Of a stretch of DNA of 64,000 bases, positions 1 to 9,888 are shown piece after piece; the first letter of the stretch is position 1, and every line of letters begins with the position of its first letter. A program made the translations under genes and the position numbers. Below the pieces are notes generated by a model. That model was not told the origin of the DNA. It saw only the letters and a list, made by a program, of their open reading frames with translations, and searched no databases. The stretch is from Pigoraptor chileana. Its lineage: Eukaryota > Opisthokonta > Filasterea. The stretch covers positions 1 through 64,000 of the forward strand of contig CALSCR010002267.1 of NCBI GenBank assembly GCA_943704495.1, written 5' to 3'.

Positions 1-136
1 CCCCCCTCCCTTTTCCATGCGACGTGAGGCGTGCATAGATGGCTCAAATGAACAAATCGCACACAAAACGAATCTCAGTGCTTATTGCGCAGATTACAAT
101 TACAATGCATAGAAATATTGTGAACTGTGCACGCAC

Positions 137-1034
137 CAATGTTGTCGCCCTTGATCTTCGTGTCATCTTCTTTTTGCACGTTGCCGGCCTCGTGGATGGA
201 CTCCCCCTTGACGGCCGCCGCGAGTTTCGCCATGAACTTTGCCTTTTCGGCCTCGGGTAAAAACTCGGCAATGTGGTGCTTGCCCTTGTTTCGCTCGGTC
301 GCCAAGCGCGCCTCCTCTGTTGAAGGCCGCATATGCATGTTTTTGTGTGTGTATGTGTGTGTGTGTTTTGTATGAGTGTATATCCATGTGCATATGGATG
401 CATGTGTATGCATGTGCGTGTGTGCGTAGGTGCGCAGGTGGTTATGGAGTGAGAGTGATAACGAAGCGGAAGTGCAAACAAATACGAAGAAACAACAAAT
501 GCAAACAAAGATAGTTTGGGCCGACCGCCCACTTGCATTGCAGTGCTTAATCTCCAACTACGCACGCCATGACGACTATTGCGCAATTGAACCAGTGGCC
601 ACAAACACAAGCACCTGAAACGAAATGAACACCCGCTCCACAAGGAAGCAACAACACACAACCGCACCCTCTGTTTTCTTCATTTCCTCCATGCGCTTCC
701 TGTGCTCCCAGGTGCCTCCGTCCGTCTCTTCATCCGAGTCGTAGCCCATCCGCGGTCGCTTCTCCCGGCCTCCCCGCTTGCCCTTCCCATCCTCCTCTTC
801 ATTCGACCGCGCCCGCTTTTCCGCCGAGCGCGCTTCTTGCTGCAATGGCGCGCCGCTTCGACTGTTGGCAGCCAACGGCACTGGTTGCGCGGCAGCGGGT
901 GCAGATTGCGGCGCCGAGGATGCCTTTGCGACGGTGCCTGGCGCAGAACCAGCCGACTGCTGCTGTTGCTGTTGCTGCATCGCCTTGAATTTCTCCATAA
1001 AGGAGCCATCATTTTGAAAAAAATTGGACGCCAT
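137..1034 (-). CDS. SUGP1: SUGP1-like (SF4) splicing factor, 3' end outside window
   Basis: Predicted pre-mRNA splicing protein of the SUGP1/SF4 family. I place exon 1 at 668-1034 and exon 2 at 137-316, joined in phase across an intron rich in GT repeats. The start ATG (1034) opens with a motif around NDGSFMEKF that matches a short segment of animal SUGP1. A glutamine run and an A/P/S-rich linker follow, then GYDSDEE and TWEHRKRMEEM, and exon 2 carries KHHIAEFLPEAE; these are the conserved SUGP1 stretches just before the G-patch. Exon 2 ends in the first residues of the G-patch (around DNIG) at a GTGCGT donor, so the G-patch itself must lie left of base 1. No SURP domain is seen between the N-terminal motif and the pre-G-patch region, unlike animal SUGP1, which has two. 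Family assignment is good; the full domain content cannot be judged. Confidence 0.8.
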
Positions 1035-1839
1035 TCTGTTTTGTCTCGAGGGCAGACAGCACAGCTTGCAGATAAAGTTTTGGGTTGGTGTCTTTTTCGT
1101 TTTTATATGAAAGCAATCATTCCATTGCGAATCAGAGGTTTAGGGTTGAGTTCTACTACAATACTTGCATCACATCATCAGAACAGTTAACCGAGAGCTC
1201 GGAATACGACCTGAAATTCCGCCGGCGTGCTGTGGAGCGCGATGACTGAGCTGACGCGGCGGTTGCAGGGGACTGGCCTTCAGTGAAGACTGAACGGGAG
1301 GCATGCCAATATGGCCACACTGAGCGATGGCAGACAATGGTCGTGCAGGCCTGACTCAGTGCGCCGGCAAGTAAAAGCCCCTTTCCGGCCCCCAGTGGAA
1401 TCAGGCCGGCACGACTCAGTTTGGCGGCTCAGTCTGTGGCGTTAATTAAAACACTGTACCCCGCGGGTCTCCACTGCTGACGAGGCTCGCCGTCTGCGCA
1501 AACTTCCAATGCGTCATTAATGCAGCTTCCGTTTTACCGAGTAATATATTCAAAAGGTCGCTCTGCAGCTGGCAGAGCAGCGGGGTCCAAGGTCTTATCA
1601 GTTTGACCTCCGGCGCCCGGCCACGTACATACACCAACGAAGAACGGCCCATTGGCAGACGGAAAGTAACTTGCTTTTTTCACGCCTGTCACACTCTACC
1701 TTGAGGTCGCATGCACAAAAAATAAACGCAGAATAAACCTCGTTTACTGCAAAAAAAACACTGCAAAATCAACTTGACGCCGAGTCAAACAAATTTTGTC
1801 TAGAACATGACTTCCCGAAATGGAACCATGTTACCCAGA
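1035..1839. other. Intergenic, nothing recognised
   Basis: This stretch is 805 bp, between the start of the SUGP1-like gene and tRNA-Arg. Small open frames on both strands look like chance. I compared it by eye with 5S rRNA and U-snRNA signatures and found no match. It probably holds the SUGP1 promoter. Confidence 0.5.
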
Positions 1840-1912
1840 GTCTCTATGGCCTAATGGCTACGGCGTCGCCCTCCTAAGGCGAAGATTGCGGGTTCGAGTC
1901 CCGCTAGGGACT
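1840..1912 (+). tRNA. tRNA-Arg(CCT)
   Basis: A complete cloverleaf without intron. The acceptor stem pairs 1840-1846 with 1905-1911 (seven pairs, one T-G). The D-arm contains the A-box GGCCTAATGG, the five-pair anticodon stem TCGCC/GGCGA encloses the loop CTCCTAA with anticodon CCT (Arg, codon AGG), and the T-arm carries GGTTCGAGTCC (B-box). No CCA is encoded, as expected in eukaryotes. A run of seven T about 15 bp downstream would serve as the polymerase III terminator. The sequence resembles animal tRNA-Arg(CCT). Confidence 0.97.
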
Positions 1913-2199
1913 GAATATCTATTTCTTTTTTTGGTCTTCTATTTATTTATTTTTTCTTCCTTCCTTCTCGATCCTGTGTTTCTTTCTTGGTTATCAGTTC
2001 TTTCTTGGTTGCTTCGTGGCATTATTTGTGTGGAAGCCGATTGTGTTATTCGTCCCATGTCGTTGCGCGTTGTGAGCTGAATCGAACTCCAGCAACTAAT
2101 ATAATACCGGACCCCTGGCTAATACAGTCACGATCGGCACGGCTTGAGCAAGCCACAACATAATGTCAACTCGAGTTTTATTCGGGTTTTGCTTCTCAC

Positions 2200-3601
2200 T
2201 CAAATGGTTTCGCGTGTCATTTGCACCGCCATTTCCATGACCCTCCAAGCATTTGCAGGGTCATAGATGGATTGATCCCGGCACAGCGCCCACGTGTAGT
2301 ACACATCCTCAATTTTGTCCTGCATCAAGACCGGAATAAGTATCATTAGTACAAAACAACAAAATATTCAAGCAGATTGAGTTTAAATTGTAAAACACAT
2401 ACCGGATTTCCCTCGACAATGCGGCCACCCTTGTCCCTAACAACCATAGTTTGTTGGGCAGTGAACATAAGGACAAGCACGGGGCCCTGCTCCATCACCC
2501 TGGCGAGGGCAAGCTGTGGGTTCACACAGTTCACAGTTGGGAGAAAAACGCGTGGACATGGTGTTATTAGCTGCACGACAAAATCAAGTCCATGAAACAA
2601 GGGCAAAGCGGAGTAGGAACCCACGTCAACTCCACGGATATCGAGGATTTTCGCATCTACAAACAAGCCCGCTTCGTTTCGCATCTTTATGTGCGACGCA
2701 AGCACATTAAAGGCCTGCATATTGGGGATGGGGACGGTGGGAAAGGAGAGGGGGGGACGCGGGGCGCTAATCAGCATTTGGCTTCTCATGCACCAGTCGC
2801 AAGTCGGCAACAATGCGCTTTGGTTGCCAAAATAAGCCACAGTACAAGTCATGCAGACCAGATATGGATTGCAACCCACCGGTTCGTGCAGCCACTCATT
2901 AAGAATTTCAACGTCGCCGTTGAGGTATGCCTCGAGGACGGTGGGAATGATTTCCAGTTCGCACTCTTGCACAAATCTCTCTTTGTTAAACTTCGGATCG
3001 ACCTTTGCAATTTCGGCAAGGCACTGTGCCGTCTCATTTTCAGCAAACATTGTGCCCATTGTGTCGGCGAGTCGCGATGTAAACGCCTTGGTTGCACGCA
3101 CTAGCACATTATCGCTCTCGTCAACCTTTTGCTTGAAGGAAAACAGGCCTGCATATGCCAGGCAAACACAATAAAATAGCACCAGCGTGTTAGAGTACAA
3201 CCAAGATGCAGTCCAACGCCACGTGCACCAATAACATGGGAAGAAGAAGGGGGAAAAAAAGGTGGGCAAGACAATGACTTTGGCACCCACTCTGCAAAAG
3301 CGGATTGTTCTCCTTAAAGTCCTTCCACTGCGACTGCCACATCGAGTCCTTGTGCAGAACAACGCGCGTCTCCCCACTGTGAGCAGTGAATAGTAATTGC
3401 ACCCAAAAAAAAGAAGTCACAAAACAGTGTCATGATAGCACGATGAACGTGGTCCCATTGATATCACCATTGATATCACCACAAATTTCTGGGTCGCTTT
3501 GTCTTCCATTGCTTGTGTCCACACGCACACGCACACACGCACACATAAGGATACACACACAAACACATACCACATATATTTATACACACACACATATATG
3601 T

Positions 3602-3632
<31 letters not shown>

Positions 3633-4484
3633 CACGCACACACGCACGCACACACACACATACACACACACACACACAATCACACAATCACACAATCACA
3701 CAATCACACACAAAACACACACACACACACAATCACACAATCAATCACACACAAAACACACACAAAATACAAACAAACAGCACACGCACACACACCTTTC
3801 GGGTATGTCGGCATACGACTCTTCAGCCTTCTTGATCGTTCGTCGTCTTCGGGTCTTGGGCTTCGAGTAAGGCGCAAACCGCGCCGATCCCTCGTCGACG
3901 AGCTCGTCCGTAATTGCCTTGACACCCTCGGAGACCTTTTGCACAAGCGGATTTTCCACAACAATTTTGCTCGACTCGGCAACCTTATCCGCGGCCGCCT
4001 TTGCCGTGTCCGCCGCATCCTTCACCACCTTGGCTTCCCCGATCGTCCCTCCGACAGCGCTCGACACAGAGTCCGACACAGTCTTGAACATATCCGCGAG
4101 TTTGCCAGCGCCAGCCTTCGCGCCCTCTTGCGTGGTTTCGGCGACCGCGCCAACCGTCTTCATCGCAGTCTTTACGGCCTCTGTTTCCTCGAGCTTGCGT
4201 TTCTCCTCGGCAAGCTTCTTCAGATTCTCCTGAATTTCCTTATTTTTGCGAAAGCCCCGCTTCAGATTGTCGACAAAGTGTGTGAACATGTCTGACATGT
4301 GGCGCGCAGGCACGGCGGCGGATGCAGAGGCAGACGGGAGGGCATTGCGGCGCTTTGTGTGCGCTCCGCTGAGGCTTGCAAAGTGCCTTGTTGCCGCAGT
4401 AACGGCATTCGGATATGCAACAATAACACGTGCACTCAAGCGAGGGGCCGACTGTGACGCCGCTCTGGCCACGAAAGACAACAT
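2200..4484 (-). CDS. TIM44: Mitochondrial import motor subunit TIM44
   Basis: TIM44 tethers mtHsp70 to the TIM23 channel on the matrix side of the inner membrane. Six exons join in phase: 3796-4484, 3291-3376, 2880-3148, 2625-2714, 2403-2513, 2200-2319, giving 454 residues, the normal family length. The start at 4484 gives a basic, serine- and alanine-rich presequence (MLSFVARAA...). A long charged, helical N-terminal half contains NLKRGFRKNKEI. The C-terminal Tim44 domain is recognised by HKDSMWQSQWKDFKENNPL, KVDESDN, KILDIRGVDV, VMEQGPVLVLMF, RIVEGNP and the closing WALCRDQS. Intron 1 (3377-3795) is packed with CA/TA repeats, and its donor (AG|GTGTGTG) is the edge of that repeat. The gene is divergent from FKRP, with starts 719 bp apart. 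Confidence 0.95.
3522..3795. repeat. CA/TA microsatellite cluster in TIM44 intron 1
   Basis: Compound simple repeat: (CA)n blocks, a (TA)n core around 3609-3632, and an array of CACAAT-type hexamers around 3670-3750. It lies entirely inside intron 1. The apparent open frames full of His/Thr or Cys/Val here are repeat artefacts. Confidence 0.95.
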
Positions 4485-5203
4485 CTTTGCATGCACTGAA
4501 ACAGCCCGTCGGGCGTCCCGGACCACCAGTGTGCAAGAAAATCGGAAACAAACACAACACAAAGATGACAGTGTGAGCAACACGCTCTGCAGGAACGGTG
4601 TGTGTTATAACAAGCACGGCAAGCAGTTGCGCGTTTGCATGCGACGCCAGTGTTTTTGGTGAAGTGCGGGGCTTCAGCAGTTACTGAGTTGGTGGTTTTG
4701 CTGACTCACTCCGAAAGCCACGTGTGGTCATCGTCACTCCAAATCGTCGGTCGCCTGCGCAGCGAGAGCTCGGAAGAACCACCGCATAGTTGTTCAATTT
4801 GACAGCTGAGTGACAGCCCATTTTTCGGGTCCGTCATGGACGACCGTGTTTGCGATGTGGTAGAGTATCAGCGGATACTCTTTCTGAAAACGCTCTTCAA
4901 AGCAGATAGAACGTCGCTGATAACCGCATTGATCCCCGGAATCGCATCAAAAAGGGGCCCTTAATCACGGCTTTCCTTACAGACTGCTAGCGGCGTTTGA
5001 GAATGTGGGCGCTGTGCTAGCCTCCAAGGGACTGCTCGCGACAAAGCAAAGCACAGAAACAAAGCGGCTTGCGCTGAGCCACTCGCCCGCGGTGAGACTG
5101 GCTTTGCGTGGTGGCATTGACATTTTGCTTTGGTTGTCGTGCGCATCCACCCCCCCTCTCCCTGTCCCCGGCTTCGTGTGTTGATGGGCATCGGTTTCAT
5201 GAA
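4485..5203. promoter_or_regulatory. Shared upstream region of divergent TIM44 and FKRP
   Basis: A 719 bp stretch between two divergent start codons. No conserved ORF or RNA gene is visible. It should contain both promoters; I cannot point to specific sites. Confidence 0.5.
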
Positions 5204-8200
5204 ATGCTTTCGCCGTCAAGCGTGCGCCTACCATTCCGATCATGGACGCAACGGCGACATTTCAACCTCTACCACCTACTCATATTCCTCGTTATTGCAC
5301 TTCTCGTGATCAATTATGTGGCGGTAATCTACCTGCGTACGGCTCAGTGCGCACAAATTAATGATGGTGGCGGTAGAGGAGACCGCAAGGTTGTGTCCGC
5401 TAGCGCGCCCTTGCGGGATTCGTTCGCACACAAAGTGACGGTTGTGATTCGTGACTTCATGTTCTTCTCACACGATATTGTTGGTGATGTGGAAGCCATC
5501 ACCTCGTTATTTCCGTCGATTGCGGTCGTTGTCGTGTCAAAGAGTGTTCCGTATCCGCCGATTAAGCTCAACGAGAAACCCAACGTGAAGGTGTGCATTT
5601 TCAACACTGTCCTCTCCCACTGCATCTTTCCAGTACTTGTTGACTGTGTCGGTACCAAAGCGACAATGCGCTTGATGTTCCGCCGGCGTGTGTGGAGAAA
5701 GAACGTCCGCCACTCGCAGCGGTTTCAGAGGCCTTGTGGATGGCGTTGCATGTCTCGCGTGCTAACTTAACGTTAATGCTGCGCCGCTATCATCATCATC
5801 GTCCATCGCTCAATTGCACACAAAATAACGACTATTCCCTCGCCCTGCACACAGTTCGTGAGCCTTGCCATCTACCCCGGAAGCAACGCTACGCATCACC
5901 GTGCAGAGCCTCTGATCACAACGCCGTACGTTCTGTTGCTACCAGACAATGTGTGGCCGGCACCAGGTGTGAATGTGGCATCCATGCTTGATCTTTTGAG
6001 GAACATTGAGCGATATAGGGAGCGTGAAGCGAAGATGGTGGGTCAACCTGTTGAGAATAGCGACATTGCCATCCACAAGCACGTTCGAATCGTCGCATCG
6101 CAAGTTGCTGTGCGTACAACAGCCGGTCAGAGCGACGATGAAACGGGCAATCCGTTATGCCACTGCGACGAACTCGACTTTGATGTCAAGCGGTGGACTT
6201 TGCATTACAGCAAGCCGCTCAAGCATTCGGCCGTGTCCGAGGCGGGTAACTGCTTGTATGATTGATTGGTGCACGTGTCGACTTGCAGTGTCATTGATGC
6301 ACGGTCGACTGCAGTGTCATTCATGCACATGTCTAGACTGCAGTGTCATTGATGCACGTGTCGACTGCAGTGTCCTTGAATGCATGTGTCGACTGCTGTA
6401 TATGATGCACGTGTCGACTGCGCAAATGCGCTGCGTGAGTGGTGTGTTGAACAGTGGTTTGTGTTTCCAGAGCTGCCATTATTATTGGCCTGATCTGGAC
6501 TGGCACCTCCGCCAGTCAGCGTGGAAACTGGCATTGTGTGTGTATGTGTGTGCGTGTCTTGTGTTCATTCGTGTGCGTGTGCCTCACGTGCACCCACCCT
6601 GATTGTAACGTGCATTTTGTTGCCGCACTGCTGCAGATGGCCGCCACGTGTGGGGCTGTGCGCTGCTCAACGTGTCTTCGTCAAGCACCGCTTCTGATGG
6701 CAACGGGCGATCTGTTCTCCCTCGAGTGGGACGCATATGACAAGGTCACGTCCATTGCGCTGTTTGCGCAGGCCGCCGCGAGGGGATGGAAGGTCCGTGC
6801 ATCATATGACGCCAATGCGCTCGTCATCTTGTCATAATCATTCGCGTAATCGTCTTTGTTTCCAGGTACAAAACCGCTTAGATACCGCATGTGTGTGTGT
6901 GTGTCTCGGGAATGCATTTGTCAGACTCGTCTGATCGCTGACGCCATTTACACTCATGGACTCAAAATGTCGGCCGCACTGTATGCATGCACGCCACAGG
7001 TGGCGCTCATGCACGATGCGCTGTTTTCGCCCGGAATTGCGACGCTGTTTGCGCACGACTATCACTTGCAATGGAAGGCAAACCGCGATTTTGGTGCCGC
7101 AACAAAGGCACTCTACGCGCGGTTGGGCATTAAGCGCATCGTGGACGTCGCACAGACGCAGACGGGCGGAAAGGACGAGTTCTTCGGATGCACTAGGAAG
7201 ACTCCCCGATGCTTCGGGACGGTCGTCAACGATGCGCCAGAGTTCATACATGCCGGACGGTATGTGTTATGGGCGCGTTTCTAATTTCACGCCAATCAAA
7301 TTCATTCAGTTTTTTCACTCTCTCGCGTGCTGAGCTGTGAGTGGCGCCAACGGCTAGGAGTTACACACAAATACGCACGCACACCCACACACTTGCATTC
7401 ACACGTATACACACGCACACACACACATGCACACACACATACACACACACAGTCAGTCACTCACGCACACACACACAGTCACTCACTCACGCGCACACGC
7501 GCACGCATACACACGCACACGCACACACACACACGCGCGCGCGCCTGTGCCGACTGTAGTAAGTAAACGGTTGTTGCAATATTGAACTGCAGGTGGACGC
7601 CTCCGTGCTGTCTCCGAGCAATCCGCGAAACTGGACGGCACGTGATGCGGCGTCTGGAGGCGGCTGGTGTGCGCTACTGGCTCGAGGGCGGCACGCTGCT
7701 CGGCGCCGTAAGACACGGAGACATCATTCCATGGGTGAGCTGAGCCGAGCCTATCAACTGTTCTTTTTCAAATTGTTGGGTGATGATAGTGTGTGTGCCC
7801 TGTCATGGGTTGGTTTTTTGTTTTGTTATTATTTGGCTGTGTGTACATGTGCATGGGTGGGTGGGTAGGTGGGTGGGTGTTGGGCTCTCACAACGTCACG
7901 CTAGCCAGTTGACCGATCGTGCGGGCTGCCGTGTTCATAGTCTGTCACGACCGCTTCGAATTCCGTCCGAGTGTGTGGTGTGGCGTTTACTTATGTGGCT
8001 AGCCCTAATATGGTTTTTTTTTCAGTGAGTTTTTCAATCTAAAGGCCATCTCCCATGACAACCTGCAGGACTACGACATGGACATCGGCATATTTGAGGA
8101 GGATGTTGAACTTTTGCACGAGCTGCTCGCCGTGAAGAAGCTTGAGAAGGGCGGCACAAAGGTGTTTGCGGACGGTTTCGTGTGGGAAAACGCTCGAGAG

Positions 8201-8943
8201 GGCGATTTTTACCGGGTGCAATACAGCGCCGCAAACCACCTGCACGTCGATCTCTGGCCGTTCCGAGAGCGACAGTCTGATGGCATGATGACGAAGGACA
8301 CGTGGATGGCGACCCACCGGCAGGACATGGAGTTTCCGTCGCACTTTCTGAAGCCATTGGGAAAAATGGGTGCGTGGCTGTGCGTGTGTGTCGTGTATTC
8401 TTACTGGTGTATCAAAACGCATCACTGAACAGCATGGGGCCGTCCGAGTGAATGTTATCATACCTTTTCGTTTGATTAGTATGTATGTAACGACGATGTT
8501 GTTCGTGTTCGCACAGTGTGTGACGAGTGTGGCAGTGGCATTGGCAGGGGCATCGGCGCAAAGGGTCGAGGTGACTGCTTTGCGTTAACGGAATTTAAAT
8601 CGCAATTTTTGCGGTCAGCCGTGGCAGTCACATATGCATGACATTTGGCACAGTGGTCGCCTGTGTCTGTCTATGGGACGGCTGCATTCAGTTGTCCTGA
8701 CAGTCGCTTGACGTGCCATGTCTACGATTCGGACGCCGGCTGCCCATAATGATTTCTATATTACACGAGACCCTGTATCTAACACATAATTGACAACTTG
8801 AACACCGCACAGAATTCGTCGGCATGCAAGTATCCGTTCCCAATAATGTCCGTGCGTTTCTCGAGCTCAAATTCGGTCCCGGGGTTATCGAAAACCCGAG
8901 ATTTCCTGGCAGCGCAGAGGACTTGCAGACCGATTGGAAATAG
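5204..8943 (+). CDS. FKRP: Fukutin-related protein (ribitol-5-phosphate transferase)
   Basis: In animals FKRP is a Golgi type II enzyme that adds the second ribitol-5-phosphate (from CDP-ribitol) to the core M3 O-mannosyl glycan of alpha-dystroglycan. I assign seven exons: 5204-5590, 5855-6232, 6637-6792, 7000-7259, 7593-7734, 8069-8369, 8813-8943 (584 residues; human FKRP has 495). The ATG at 5204 gives a short cytosolic tail and one membrane segment (about residues 17-40). The stem domain aligns closely with the human one ([21 protein letters not shown]). The catalytic LicD-like domain has [27 protein letters not shown] (about D442-D446), HLHVDLWPF and [13 protein letters not shown]. The four cysteines that bind zinc in human FKRP align at about C371, C378, C399 and C400. 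The exon 2/3 join is uncertain: the phase-correct donor is a weak GTGTCC, and a better GTAACT donor at 6246 is out of phase. Introns hold tandem and CA repeats. Confidence 0.95.
6270..6421. repeat. Imperfect tandem repeat (~25-32 bp) in FKRP intron 2
   Basis: About five to six degenerate copies of a unit built on ATGCACGTGTCGACTGCAG followed by TGTCATTG. Each copy carries overlapping palindromes (CACGTG, GTCGAC, CTGCAG). Copies differ by a few substitutions and small indels. It lies in the intron after exon 2, just downstream of the alternative donor sites. Confidence 0.9.
7369..7548. repeat. CA-rich microsatellite in FKRP intron 4
   Basis: Interrupted (CA)n/(CGCA)n tract ending in CGCGCGCGCG, entirely within the intron between exons 4 and 5. 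Confidence 0.95.
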
Positions 8944-9888
8944 TATTCACAAAGGGTTACGGACTACTATAGACTGTGATCAATATCCTTACAACAAGGG
9001 ATTACTGCTGATTGTGTCGTGGATTGGTGGTGGATCGTCCAACGAGACCTCCATTTCATCGACTCGTGCTCTCCGCCTACGCCAAAACGCACGCATGTAA
9101 AATGAGCGGTACTTTCACGCGCAATGCTTGCACGCAATGTGCGATTGCTGCAGGGGACCCGGCCGTCGCCGTTTCGACAAAGAGAAGCAGACACAACCAT
9201 AGACGGTGTGTCGAGGGCTTTGACTGCTTCGTGGCTCGTGTAATCGGAAGGAGATTATAAAGCTGTGAAGGAGCACACTGTATTATCAATGGCAGTTGAT
9301 TTAAGTAAACTTGCTTTCACTGCAAATGAACAAGTGGAATCCATAGGTATAATATCCTCTTCGACACTTGCCTAAAATAACAATTATTACAGCCAATAAC
9401 CATCCATTTGATGCTCAGTGGATCATGATAAATGCCGGTCGTCGTGGAGTGACGGTCACGGGCCGTTTCTGTGATTATATTCATTTTGGATGGCTCATCT
9501 CTTCCATAAATTCACGCTTCAGCTTGCCAAGACATGTCTGCATTGAGCGGAACATTGGGGATTGGGATTCAAGTCAGCTTTCTCCATGACATGCATCTCA
9601 CGACAATCAGAGAGAGAAAGAGAGCGGAGGGGTGTAGGATTCAAATGGGTGTCTCAGGCGCTGTGCCCATGGATCCACAAGGGAGAATTAATCTGGGCTT
9701 AAATAAAGCAGATAGGAATTATAATTTCACGGGACACGAAACACACAAACGCTTCACTCTTCGCAAGTCGGCAGCAAAAACCCGCTCACTAATCCCACAA
9801 ATTTGTTCGTTCACGGAGCACGCAGCTCCCAGCTGCACCTATATCACGGCTACAGAAGTAGCACACATTAGCACGCAAATAATAATAA
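8944..9888. other. Intergenic between convergent FKRP and LARGE
   Basis: A 945 bp stretch between the two stop codons. No gene or RNA is recognised, and short frames show no family resemblance. It presumably holds both 3' UTRs. I looked here on the minus strand for an extra C-terminal LARGE exon and found none. Confidence 0.5.

Noticed and set aside
6637-6836. FKRP exon 3 reading on past 6792
   Set aside because: Stopping at AAG|GTCCGT and resuming at 7000 reproduces the family alignment length, whereas reading on meets a stop.
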